From contig NC_045436.1 of the NCBI RefSeq assembly GCF_002776525.5, positions 49,211,313-49,275,312 on the forward strand: a DNA stretch of 64,000 bases, written 5' to 3'. The notes beneath the pieces are model-generated. The model did no database searches and was not told the origin of the DNA. It saw only the letters and a list, made by a program, of their open reading frames with translations. How positions within the stretch are numbered: the first letter of the stretch is position 1; each line of letters begins with the position of its first letter. The translations under genes and the position numbers were made by a program. Source of the stretch: Piliocolobus tephrosceles. Lineage: Eukaryota > Chordata > Mammalia > Primates > Cercopithecidae. Below, one piece after another: positions 44,295 through 54,985 of this stretch.

Positions 44295-46014
44295 AAAGTA
44301 GTACTTTTACAAGATTAATCCAATGGCAGTTGTAGGGTGATTTTTGAAGAGAAAATATGTACAGTAGGTAGACAATTAGAAAGCTATTGCAATGGACCAC
44401 ATACGAGATAAAAAGACTCTAACCAGGGTTGGAGCACAGTATGAACGAAAAGCAAGAAAGAAATGCAAGAGATGTTATGAAGTGAAGAAAGGACAACGAA
44501 ACTCAGTGACCAACTGTACATGGGGTTGCAAAAGAGAGAGGAATCAAAGATGGGCATCCTTTTTCATCTCATAAGTGTTGATCACCGCTTAGCCATACCC
44601 AACCTTTTGTAGACAAAGGTGTTTCCTTTGTTTCTGAGCCTTGCCTATGCATTTTTCCCTTGACTTATATCCGCTTCAGTAATAACCCTGTCTGTGCATT
44701 TCTAGGCATTTCTGTATCGCATGCTGCTATGAAAGAGATGTCCAATTCCACTTGTTGAGAGCAAACAGAAACTGGGGAAAACCAGGCCATTGTTCAGAGG
44801 TAAGTCATATCTTGGCACATCTGCTTTTTAGTGAAAGTACTCTGGCTCAGATGTAAGTGTGTAGCCAGCAAGAAGCCATTGATGGATGATAGATCCATTG
44901 ATAGACACATGGTGGGAGAACAATGATAAGGAAGAAATGTTAGCACATATGATATGCCATCATTTCAAAAAACAGAACTGTAATTTCTACACTAGGTTTG
45001 TTTCCTAGGGGAGGAAAATGCAAGCTATTCTTGGGGCTTACTCAACAACTCAGAAAGAGAAGAGAAAGCAGACCCTGAAGCCCTGGAGGAAGATTCACTG
45101 TGCTCCAACTCAGACACAATCTAAAGCACTTCTTGAGCTTCTACAATGAATGACTCCCTGGTAAAGTTTGCAAATAAGGAACTTGAAGCAGTGAGGTCAG
45201 ATGAGAGAGAGATTGGCATGTCATTCACCTTCCATCCCAGAGAGAAGGGCAAGTGCTTTCGTTAAGGATGGCCTCATTATATGGAGTGTGTCTTATCCGG
45301 AGGAGGGTAGAAAATGTCTTAAGACATCTCAATCAAAAAATCCAATGTTTGATGGAGATAGGGATAGAGATGTCTCCTACACATTTGGAAACAGAGGCTG
45401 GCTTCAAGGAGAACCAAGGAACACTGCAGAAAGTGGTAGATGAGGTTGTACTTCTGGAAAAGGGGACAAGATGAATCCTCCAATTAGATATGCGTAAAAT
45501 CTGGGGAGAAAGAACTGCCTAATAAACATCTCATCACAGCTAGAAAATGGGGGTTATTCCCACCCTGGGTCTGGGCCCTCTAGAGCTGTGTGGGCAGAAA
45601 GAAAGACTCAACGGAGCTTGAGTGCTTGGCGGAGGGTGGAAAGAGCACCTTCTCAGACTGCTTTGGCGACAGTCCACTATGCTGTGCAGGTGTGGCAGGC
45701 TGAGAGTGGGAGCAGACAGAGGACCTATGTGAGAAACAGCAGTCAGCAGTGGAAAGAAGAGGCAAGAACTGTCTGAGGACCCCATTCATGCCTGGGATTG
45801 GAGTTTCTGCCAGCTTATCACCAATTCTGCCTGTACTTTCGTCCTTGCCCAGGAGGCAGAGACTGATGCGAAGATTCACGGCACTGTAGCCAGAGGTGCA
45901 GCAACATCTATGGTGCATGGATTCCCCTAGCAGCTCTACGGACCTGGCAGGGCAAAAGGCTGCCACATGGAAACGGAAGGATAGAAACAGCCATGATTCT
46001 GATACTGGCTGGCA
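44295..46014. other. Mostly unannotated DNA
   Basis: First about 170 bases probably continue the L2-like repeat. The rest has no recognisable feature. A 128-codon - frame (45,580-45,966) lacks a recognisable domain and overlaps other frames. Confidence 0.45.
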
Positions 46015-46190
46015 CTGAAAAGTGCTTATTATACTCCAGGCACTGTGCTGAGCTCTTCACACGTTCCAGTGCTTTCAATCTTCACAATGAACTTATGAGA
46101 GCTATTACTATCCCCTAAGAAGACTGAGGCACAGACAGATTAAATAACTGACCTATATTTATACAACCCAGGTTCCTCACCGCCATGAGA
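46015..46190 (+). mobile_element. MIR SINE
   Basis: 'gtgcttattatactccaggc', 'actgtgctgagctcttcaca' and 'aagaagactgaggcacagac' follow the MIR consensus over most of its length. Confidence 0.85.
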
Positions 46191-47403
46191 GAGCTCAGAT
46201 GATTTGCCCTCAGTTTGGAGTCTGAAAAAGAAACTCTAAAGAAGAACAGAGACACAGATTGCTGGGCTCTCCCCTAGGCCCAAAACTCTCCCTTAAACAC
46301 TGGCTCTCACAAGCAGATGCCTTGAACAAAGCCTGTGCCCAGCTAAGTGAAAATCTTTCACCTACCTTCCAGAGGTCACCCTGATGCAGACGAACAGAAA
46401 AGATAAATTTGCTCAGCTTCAGATGTAGCCATCGTTCCTATCACAGGCAAGAGCATCTTCGGAGTGATGAAAAGCTCTATAATTTTAAATGTGTTATTGG
46501 TCTAAGCACAATTTACACTAGGGATGAAAAAAAGGAAGAGATTTATGAGATGTAAGATAGAAAGATAAACTCTTGTCCCTTAGTGGCTATTAGAAACACT
46601 GCTAACATACCATAAATGTGTGAAAGATGACATGATTATTTTGCATTTCCACTGGGCATTTCATATGTTGCAAGAATTTACAGGGACCAAAGTCCCCAGT
46701 AAAGATGGTAGAGTCTGGGGAGGGGGCTGGAGAAGGCCCCACTGACCAAGCCCCCATCTGGGATGGGTATAGGGCAGGTGGCTTTAGGCAGAGACAGCAT
46801 ACTCCATTGCCTAAGGTGCAACACCTACCAGCATCCTCTTTATTTCCTGCCTTTAGCCACCTGCTCTGGGGGCAGGTTCGGTGGCCAGGCACTGCCTCAT
46901 GTTTCATCAGGCTTTGGTGTCAGATTCTGGGTCTAAGTCTTCCAGTCCATCACAAAATCTGAAACAAGAGAGGGCAGCCAGGACAGGAGAACTGGCAAGG
47001 TTCATCTACCTACCCCCAAAAGCCTCATAAACATAAGCATCCAGTGAGTTAGTGCCACCAACCTGGCCTCAAGAGTCACAGGAGATTTTATCAAAGAGAA
47101 AGGGATTGGTGATCAGAAAGTAATTTACCTGAAACCCACTTGAAATTATTCTCATAGCTGGCCAATCTGGACCGGTTTTCCTGGCAGGGACATCATCAAC
47201 ATCAACATCTGAAAGCCCAGTCACAGGAAGTTAGTCACAGCGCAGGCTGCTGAGTCAGGGCTGGGATGCAGGTCGCATAGAGTCCTGGGGTTAAACCGGG
47301 TGATGTGTCCAAAGCTCCCCTGGCCCAGCAGCAGCCAGTGCCTTGAGCAGGAGGTAAACCCCAGCTCTGATCCCTGGAGAAAAGTGAGAGCAGGCTGGGG
47401 CTT
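46191..47403. other. Unannotated DNA
   Basis: No gene or repeat recognised; frames up to about 100 codons on the - strand at 46,602-46,907 without a recognisable domain. Confidence 0.5.
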
Positions 47404-47540
47404 TTAATTAATTTACTCATTTGTAGAAATGGGGCTTCACTATTTTGCCCAGGCTGGTCTCAAACTCCTGGCCTCAAGGGATACTCCTGCCTTGGCCTCC
47501 CCACGCTCTAAAATTACAGGTGTGAGCTGCCATGTCCGAC
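47404..47540 (-). mobile_element. Alu left monomer (FLAM-like), antisense
   Basis: Only the left-arm portion of Alu is present ('gcccaggctggtctcaaact' to 'ggtgtgagctgccatgtccg'), with a T-rich start. Either a fossil free left Alu monomer or a 3'-truncated AluJ. Confidence 0.75.
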
Positions 47541-48281
47541 TTTTGGTTTTGGTGGGGCAGGACAACAACTATTGGGAAATTAGGGTTCTAAGATTTGCTC
47601 ATTTTTTGGTGTCATTGGTCATTTCTTGTGGAATCAAGTACAGGGTATATGTCCCATGGCCTACAATAGAGAAGGCAGACGACTGGGTGAGGTTTCACCT
47701 TCTGCAAGTTGGATATCTTTCCAATGGACCCACCACTCTCAAATACAAATGTTAAAAGAATTAGCAATAGAACATTTGCAAGTCAACTGAGGTGTCCTAA
47801 GGGGAAGTGCTATGGAAATGGTCTCATGAAACACTTGTGAAGTTAGTGATATGGAGTCCTTAAATGGATGGAAATGAGGGCCACATGTCAGAAGTCCTGG
47901 ATTTCACTATGGTGACTCCTGCATCTGACCAGGAGAGTACTTTAGTGGCTGTATCCTATATTTAAATTTAGGCTGCAAATGGAAAAACAGTTTTTACAAC
48001 TCTAAATACACTTTCTACTACAGAGAATGGTGACTGAAGCAAAAGTAAAAATAGCTGCTCGCACCACAGTTTGAGAAAATCTAAATCTGAAAATGATCAT
48101 TTTTATTTGCATGCTACCAAATAAGGACATTGGGGAAGCAATGAGTCACCAGTATGTTAGCATTTACCAGATTCCAACATGATGTGAGGATATTCTTTAA
48201 GATGAGATTTCAATACGCTCTAATCTACCTTAAGCTTTACCCTTGAAGTGTAACCCTAAGTTCCTATCTGAAAAATGGGCC
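47541..48281. other. Unannotated DNA
   Basis: Nothing recognised; AT-rich. Confidence 0.5.
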
Positions 48282-48413
48282 ATCCTTGGGAGACTCAAGT
48301 GGGAGGATCGTGGGCCTGGGAGGTGAAGGTTGCAGTGAACTGAGATTGTGCCACTGCACTTCAGCCTGGGCAACGCAGTGAGACCCTGTCAAAAAAAAAA
48401 AAAAAAAAAAAAC
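48282..48413 (+). mobile_element. Alu right monomer (FRAM-like or 5'-truncated AluJ)
   Basis: Right-arm wording from 'cttgggagactcaagtggga' to a long A-tail, with no left arm. Confidence 0.8.
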
Positions 48414-48524
48414 AAAGGCCAAATCACAGCTCTACAGCAGTTATAGCAGTGCTCCAATTAATAATTTCAATGCCTTCAAACACTCAAATACAAGGGAGTA
48501 AGACCTCACATCTGAAGAGTACCT

Positions 48525-48605
48525 TAGGCTTTTAAAATACTTTCACCTACATTATCTCATTTGATCACATTTGATTCTCAACAAAATCCTTGAGGCAAGG
48601 TGTTT
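48525..48605 (+). mobile_element. MIR SINE core fragment
   Basis: 'acctacattatctcatttga' and 'tctcaacaaaatccttgagg' match the MIR core region. Confidence 0.55.
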
Positions 48606-49485
48606 GTTAAGTGTGTGGTTGTCATATTAAAATATCATTGAACTGTGGATCTTTCTGTAGAGACAGGATGAATCACTACCCTGTAGGAAAAAAAAAGGAA
48701 CAAACAAAGGAAAACTAGGAGGTTTAGAGATCTAAGCTCCCTGTTAACAGGCCCCTGTCACATGGCCCCTGTATAAACCAGTTCTCTTAAAGTGCCAAAA
48801 CCCAGCAGAAAGCTTTAGAAATTGTTTACAACCCAAGTGTGTTTTCTTCTTTTCTATGCTTTTAGAAGACAGTTTAAAGAGAGTTAGGGAATGCTCTGGT
48901 CTTTTGTTTTGAAATTTTCTCTGCTTGTTGTCTAGTTGTCTGCAGACTGTGAGATTGGTCTATTTGCTTTAAACAGACTGAACAACTTTTAAAACAAGCA
49001 GGCTGTTATGATGGGTTGACTCATTTTGGATGTGCGAAGATGTTTACTGAGCTTCTCATTTAAAACTTGAAGATTCTTCTGTCTCAGTGTGACATAGTAA
49101 TAGTTTAAAGGGGAGCGCCGTCTGTTGTAGTGTTTTGGAAGGTGGCATAAGAAAAATGTCTCTGTTCTACAGCATAATCAGCTATCTGCCTCTTCCCAAG
49201 GATTTTTCATGAGCCTTGGAAAGAAATCCATATCATTTAAGTTCCCAAGGGTGAACCACCTTTGCCAAGAGACCACTGAGTACAATTTCCAAAGATGGAA
49301 CACATTTCTTGTTATGCTTCTGGTTTAGCCCAGTATCAGAGGTGGCGCTCAGTCCCTGCATCCCAGGGGAGAATGTTTTCTGGAGAGTTGGGGACAACTG
49401 CAATAGGTTTTACATATTATCACAGCAAAATAATGAAATAAATAAATGAAGATGACATCCACACTGCTCCCCTTCTTCAGGCTAC
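48606..49485. other. Unannotated DNA
   Basis: No repeat or coding segment recognised. Confidence 0.5.
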
Positions 49486-49486
49486 A

Positions 49487-49560
49487 GAGGTGGTGGGGTG
49501 GAAAGCGGGGGGGCGGGGTGGTGGGGTGGAAAGCGGGGGGGCGGGGGGGTGGTGGTGGTG
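49487..49560 (+). repeat. G-rich tandem repeat with G-quadruplex potential
   Basis: A roughly 31-base unit containing GGTGGGGTGGAAAGCGGGGG is present twice (about 49,489-49,519 and 49,520-49,551), then (GGT)n. Several G-runs of 4-7 on one strand in about 70 bases fit the G-quadruplex pattern. Confidence 0.85.
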
Positions 49561-49734
49561 AAAGGGATTACCGCCAAGCCAGGAAGCTTACACTTCTGTC
49601 CCCTTGGCCTGAGTTAGCACCCATCTTTGAGGAACACAACTCGCTGTGTAGGGGATTTCTCCTGCCAGAAAGGAGGCCATGGAGTGAGCAAGTCCAGGAG
49701 TGCTGGGCATTAGGACATCAAACAGCAGGTTGTA

Positions 49735-49885
49735 GGGACCAGGGATTAGGAAACAAGAGGTCTGGTCCTGCCTCCCTCTCTAATTATTTGTGTGATTTTG
49801 GACTAGGCATTCTACCTCTTTCATCTGTAAAATGAGAGGGTTGGACTACGTATTCTCCAAGGTCCCTAACAGCTTCTAAAAAAGA
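49735..49885 (-). mobile_element. MIR-family SINE, antisense
   Basis: 'tttcatctgtaaaatgagag' and 'ctccaaggtccctaacagct' match the antisense MIR/MIR3 sequence. Confidence 0.7.
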
Positions 49886-49970
49886 AACATGTAGGGAAGT
49901 TGTGAAGCAAAACATGATGACCCCTGTTATCTGTATAAAGAATAGACCTTGGAGGTGGTGCAAAAATAAT

Positions 49971-49989
49971 CCGCAAGGATTCCTTGCGG
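49971..49989. repeat. Perfect 19-base palindrome
   Basis: CCGCAAGGA at 49,971-49,979 and TCCTTGCGG at 49,981-49,989 around a single T. Perfect arms with two CpGs. Seen directly; function unknown. Confidence 0.7.
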
Positions 49990-50439
49990 TGGGTTGGAAA
50001 ACTATAAGGAAATGTAGAATTGTGCGTCGTGTATAACATGAGTGGAGATATATGAGACAATCTAAAATGGGGCACATGCAAGCTCACATCTTAAAGCAGA
50101 AAAGTCAGGCTTTTGAACCGAGGCTGGCCCTATTCTTTTCTACAATCTCTCCCCATGATAATGTAGCACCTTGTGCACACAATTAAATGTCAGCCACAGA
50201 CAACATTTCCCTTGGCTTTGTTGTTCCAGAACGGGATTCTTTTGTCCTCAATATAATGGTTATGCAGAAACAATGATAGAACAGAGATTTTTTTTCTAAA
50301 GCTATGACAAACACACTGCTGCTTCCTCCCTCTCTCCCTCCTTCCTCCTTATCCCCACCCCCCAAAATAAATCATTGTTCCAAAAAAAAAAAAATCCCAT
50401 TGTCTATTGTCCACGGAGATCAAGATCTGCCTAGGAACA

Positions 50440-51130
50440 GCTCTGGCGGGCGCCGCAGCAGCCCAGAGCAGCCGGTAGGTGGCGCACGAAGGCAGCGCAG
50501 GCGGAGCACGGGGCCGAGCCCAGAGCGGGGGTCTCGCCGCCCCCACCCCTGCCGCCGCCGCCGCAGCCGCCGCCTTCCACCCCCTCTTCGCGTGCTAATT
50601 GCTGGATACTCTACTGGGACTTCGGTCAGAGAAAAAGAAAGCGGGAATGGGAGGCGGGGAAGGGAGGTGGGGAATCCGGTTCCGAATACACAAAGCCTCC
50701 GGGGCTTCGGCGTCCCAGGAGCAGGGCATCCCCGGCCTCTTCCCCTCCTCCTCCCTCCCTGGGCGCGGGGCTGCGGCCAGCTGGCCTCGGCTTCCGCCCG
50801 AGGGGCACACAGACCAGCAGGAGGAAAATGGGGACCGCGTGCGCAGCCCCACGCGCTGCGGCGCCTGACGCCTGTCCGAGCCTGGGCGCTTTGCTCCCCA
50901 GCTCACCTATCCCGGCCGCGGAGCCCGGACCCACCCCGAGGGCAGGCCCGCCCGGCGGGAGTCGCCCTCCTCTCGAGGAATGCCGAGGCCCGCAGGAGGA
51001 TTCCTTGACCTGACCGCAGGCCCCTGAGCAGCGGGCTCTGGCCGAGCCCGAGAACGGGAGGCTCCCCCAGGGGGTGCCTGGGCTGGCGGGCGAGCCCCCT
51101 TCCCGGAGGAGCCGCGGGGCCCATGCCCTC
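50440..51130. promoter_or_regulatory. CpG island, probable promoter
   Basis: The only strong CpG island in the window. By eye there are about 20 CpG between 50,444 and 50,601 alone, and CpG stays frequent to about 51,125, while flanking DNA is CpG-poor. It contains a (GCC)n stretch at about 50,549-50,573 and Sp1-like boxes such as GGGAGGCGGGGAAGG near 50,650. No TATA box is obvious, as usual for such promoters. On the - strand a splice-donor-like TAG|GTGAGC falls at 50,901-50,909. On the + strand weaker donor-like sites are CCG|GTAGGT near 50,470 and GGA|GTAAGG near 51,530. Large frames on both strands (234 codons + at 50,304-51,008; 231 codons - at 50,626-51,321) overlap and look like GC-rich artefacts. 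Gene and direction are not determinable here. Confidence 0.8.
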
Positions 51131-51219
51131 TGTGTCGGGGCTAACGCTGTCAGCTCCTGCAAAGATGAACGGCCCATGTGGTCGCCTGACCCCTCAACCT
51201 CTGCTTGGTGGAACATGAT

Positions 51220-51450
51220 GTTAAAGAGTTCTGCTGGCCCTAAAGTCAGAAGCCTGGATTGAAACGTGAGCATTGACACCTTGGGGCTCTGTGACCTTGA
51301 GGATGTTCCTAAACTTCCCAACTCCGCACCTCCCCAGCTATCAAATGCAGGGAATAATACTTGCTAGGAATGTTGTGAGAATTTTTAACAAGTGCTTCTT
51401 AACTTAGCAGGAAGCCTGGCAGAGAGTAACTATCATTATGAACAACTCGA
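51220..51450 (-). mobile_element. MIR SINE, antisense
   Basis: 'ggggctctgtgaccttgagg' and 'tagcaggaagcctggcagag' fit the antisense MIR. It lies just downstream of the CpG island. Confidence 0.7.
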
Positions 51451-51679
51451 CTCTCCTTGTAGGAGGAGGGAGAGGCACAGTTTGCCGCCCTTGAGACAGA
51501 CCTGGCATCGCTGTTGCAGAGACTCAGGAGTAAGGGCTCCTAACAGGAGCTCCCATCTGTTCTCCGCTGTCCCCAACCCCCATCCTCCTCCTGCCCTGCT
51601 GCTGTGACTGTGGGGCACTCCCCGTCTCCCTCCGCTCCCCGGATAGACCTGTGATTCATGCCCCTTCTCTTTTGGAGAG

Positions 51680-51880
51680 TTCTGACCCGGGCTTGGGAGG
51701 CAGACACACGGGGTGGAACCCCGGCTCCCCCATTTGCTAGCTGGGAATTTAACCTCTGGGGCTTCAGTTCACTCCTCTATAAAATGGTGGGCCTGATACC
51801 TACTACGTAGACAGGTTTTTTTGTGATGATTTAGGGAAATACTGTGTATAACTGCTGGCATGTACTATCTCTTCATTAAA
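51680..51880 (-). mobile_element. MIR SINE, antisense
   Basis: 'ttcactcctctataaaatgg' with 'gggcctgatacctactacgt' matches the antisense MIR core. A second same-orientation MIR close to the first. Confidence 0.75.
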
Positions 51881-52439
51881 TTTGAAAATTTAAATTTTAC
51901 AGTTGAAATTAGGTTAGATTATCTTGCAGAAAATGATGGTGGTTGATTGGAATTTCCAGATTTCCACCGAAGGTGAACCCAGCAACTGCTAACAACTTCT
52001 TACTCCCATCTGAGTCAGCAAGGTTATTTCCCTCCAGGAAAAGAGCAGAAATCCAGTGAGGCCACAGTCTCCCCAGAGCCTCACAGGTGTAACTCAGACA
52101 CTTACTTAGGTTTAGATGGCCATTTTAGAGCCGGAAGAGTCTCTGGGGGTGGGCCTGGCTTTAAAGCCGCATTCTGAGCCATGATTGGGTGTCCGGCTCA
52201 TCAGGGCCTCCTTCCTAGCCATCCCCGCATGCACACTGCCACCCAAGCAGAGGTGTGGTGGCTGGGGCAAGGGACTGAGCTAGCATCCACCTGACGCAGG
52301 TAGGTCAGGAGCTGTGGACCCTTCTCTAAAAGGATACTGGAGAATTTCCATGAGCATCGGATTTGTATAGCTGTTAGAAGTCCAGGCACTGGGCAGACTG
52401 ATTCCCAGAGGCAGTGACAGGACCAACAGGCAGCTGTGG
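51881..52439. other. Unannotated DNA
   Basis: No feature recognised apart from short AT-rich pieces. Confidence 0.5.
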
Positions 52440-52890
52440 TTGCCAGCCTCCCAGATGCCCTCCAGTGACCCTTGCCTCCTGGTATTTATGTTCTTGTATA
52501 TTCTCCTCCCCTATGAAGCAGGGCTAACCTGTGTGATCAAGTGAATATTGCAGAATGACAGTGTGACTTTCAAGCCCATAAAAGGCATTGTGGCTTCCAC
52601 CTTGCTGTCTTTTGTATCACTCATTCTGGGGAAAACCAGGCACCATGTCATGAGAACACTCAAGTAGTTGCTTGGAGTGGCCATGTTTCAAGGAACTGAG
52701 GCCTCCACCATCAGCCAACAGCAACTCACCAGCCATGTGAGTCAGCCATCTAGGAAGAGGATTCTCTAATGCTAATCACACCTTCAGATGACAGCAGCCC
52801 TGGCCAAGAGCTTGGCCTGGTAAGAGACTCTGGGCCAAAATCATGCAGCTAAGCTATCCCTGAATTCCTGACTCACAAAAAAACTGTAAG
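52440..52890 (+). mobile_element. Ancient LTR-like repeat (MLT1-like, family uncertain)
   Basis: 'gtatcactcattctggggaa', 'ccatgtcatgagaacactca', 'aaggaactgaggcctccacc' and 'cagctaagctatccctgaat' occur in the order of a widespread old mammalian repeat. The repeat nature is clear; the exact name is not. Confidence 0.65.
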
Positions 52891-53671
52891 ATAAAAATAT
52901 TTCAGCCTATTTGAGGTGCAGAGATGCTGTATAGATGACCAACACGGCAACATGAAGAGTCCCAGGCTTCCATTGGCCAATGCGGGGCTCATAATAAGGG
53001 TTCTGCCCCCTCACTTAATCAGCTCTGCTAGTTTCACATATGTCGGGGATCTAAAAACTTTTTTTTGACCTCACCTGAGGCCCCACCTTCAAAGGATCTA
53101 GGGGGGAAAAAAAACAAAAAACAAAAAAAACAAAAACTCAAACCAGAATCTCTTAGTAGCACCAAGTTAAGTACCCCTAACCTGTGTTTTCAAAAAAGTG
53201 TTGAGAGTAGGGTGTCCCCTCCCTCCCTGCACCTCCTCCCCACAGTCGGTTCTGGCACCTGGCCTAGGTGTAAAATTGTCAGCACTGTCACTGCTTTTTG
53301 GTCTTATTATGAGTGTATCTGCTCTGATGTGTTGGTTCCGGCATGTCATGGGGGAAGTGTGAGCACAGAAGAGGAGGCTGTGTCAGATCTGTCTTTGTGT
53401 TGGCAGCCTGCCTCTAAAAGGGCTGCAGGTGAATGGGAGGAGACAGGTTATGATGACCTGAAGGGTACAGAGCCAGGCTGCTCCACGGATCAGGTGTGAA
53501 TGCTGAAGTGGTCAGGTCACTCCGCTTCTTTCTGAAGTTTCCTGGGTCAGTTGTAGGACGGGTTACCTGTAGATAGAGACATGAGGCTGAGTCCATGACC
53601 CTAGCAATGGCAAACTCTTGTGCACCACTATCTAGTAGAAGTCTTACAAATTTTCACCATTGCTCACACTT
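52891..53671. other. Unannotated DNA with an A-rich run
   Basis: A-rich low-complexity DNA at 53,104-53,137. A 144-codon + frame (53,065-53,499) runs through it without a recognisable domain. Confidence 0.5.
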
Positions 53672-53686
53672 AAGAATCATGTTTTT

Positions 53687-53965
53687 GGCTGGGCACAGTG
53701 GCTCACGCCTGTAATCCCAGCACTTTGGGAGGCTGAGACGGATGGATCACCTGAGGTCAGGAGTTCAAGACCAGCCTGACCAACATGGTGAGACTCTCTC
53801 TCTACTAAAAATACAAAAAATTAGCTGGGCGCCTGTAATCCCAGCTACTCGGAAGGCTAAGGCAGGAGAATCACTTGAACCCAGGACGCAGAGGTTGCAG
53901 TGAGCTGAGATAGTGCCATTGCATGCCAGCCTGGGCAAAGAGCAAGACTCATCTGAAAAAAAAAA
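53687..53965 (+). mobile_element. AluS SINE with internal deletion
   Basis: S-class Alu lacking part of the right-arm start ('ttagctgggcgcctgtaatc' joins directly). Target duplication: aagaatcatgttttt at 53,672-53,686 and aagaatcacgttttt at 53,966-53,980, one mismatch. Confidence 0.93.
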
Positions 53966-53980
53966 AAGAATCACGTTTTT

Positions 53981-54735
53981 AATTCAAGCAAAGCTAATTA
54001 AAATAAATCACTAGATAATAATCTTGGGCTGACCAAACGCTACTTGAAATCTGTACTTTGATGAAATATCTGCCAATGAGCATAGTTAACTCATATTTTT
54101 AAGTGTAAATGAATCTAAGATACCTGAGTGGATGTTTATCCTATTCTGCTAGAGTTCTAGGCTGGTTATTTGGTGTAGACTTTAGATCCCCTAGATAGCG
54201 GCCTGTAATGGGATTGGTTTGTCAGAAAACATCAGCCTCTTGAAAACCATCCTGATCCCCTAAAATCCATTTCTTATTTTTGATGTGACACTGTTTCAGC
54301 TTTTTATTTTTTTCAGAAAGTTTTATTTCTGCTATATTTTTAGATTCAAAAGTATTTATTTAAGGTGAACAAATGATACAGCATACACAACTGCTGGAAC
54401 TGCTTTTTCATTGAGAACAAAAAGGGAATACCTAGGACAAGAATATGCAATTACCACATTTATTGTTTTCAGTGAATTTTTGTCAAGTTTATCTTATTGT
54501 TAATGTGATGATACAGCAAGCCTTGGAAAAGAATAACACTTGCGTTAAAGAACAAATCTAGATAAAAATGGAAAACTGAGTTAGCCACAACCCACAAGGC
54601 CTTCTTTGGGAAGAACTCTTGAAGAGAAACCGACTCACACTTCACAGAAGAATATGGCACTGTCATTTTTCCCTTTATAGTGCCGGAGTGTTCCTGAACA
54701 AAGGCCTCAAGGCATTATCAACTCGTCATCTATTT
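53981..54735. other. Unannotated AT-rich DNA upstream of the possible exon
   Basis: No repeat recognised. The final part leads into the polypyrimidine tract before 54,758. Confidence 0.5.
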
Positions 54736-54758
54736 TGTGATGTGCTTTCTATTTTCAG

Positions 54759-54985
54759 GAACCTGCCCGCCTCCCTCTTTGTTGCTGATGCATCTGGTCA
54801 TTGGTGCCTACTACTTTGGTCCCACACACACGCAGTGTGACCAGCCCCCACCTGGAGAGTTCACCATGGTGCTCAAGAGCCAGACAGGCAAGGTCATTGT
54901 CCACCCACAGGACCAGAGGAAGACCTCAGGCCCCACCCACTCCCCACAGACAAGCTGGAGCTATATGAAGTCTGAAGGAAGATAA
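54759..54985 (+). CDS. Possible coding exon (unidentified, low confidence)
   Basis: A consensus acceptor (polypyrimidine 'tgctttctattttcag', AG at 54,757-54,758) precedes an open frame of about 75 codons ending at TAA 54,983-54,985. From 54,759 the frame is entered at the second base of a glycine codon. The predicted peptide starts Pro-rich and has a short hydrophobic stretch (LLLMHLVIGAYYFGP). It continues with a Cys and a Pro-rich, hydrophilic region (a QCDQPPPGEF block, then SQTGKVIVHPQDQRK) that looks like normal coding sequence and unlike the low-complexity frames elsewhere. I do not recognise the protein. It could be a terminal exon of a gene starting at the CpG island about 4 kb upstream, a processed-pseudogene piece, or a chance frame. 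No donor or clear polyadenylation signal was found close by. Confidence 0.28.

Noticed and set aside
50304..51321. Overlapping frames of 234 codons (+) and 231 codons (-) across the CpG island
   Set aside because: Both strands are open over the same GC-rich DNA, rich in Arg, Pro, Gly, Ala and Ser, without any recognisable domain. Stop codons are simply rare at this composition.
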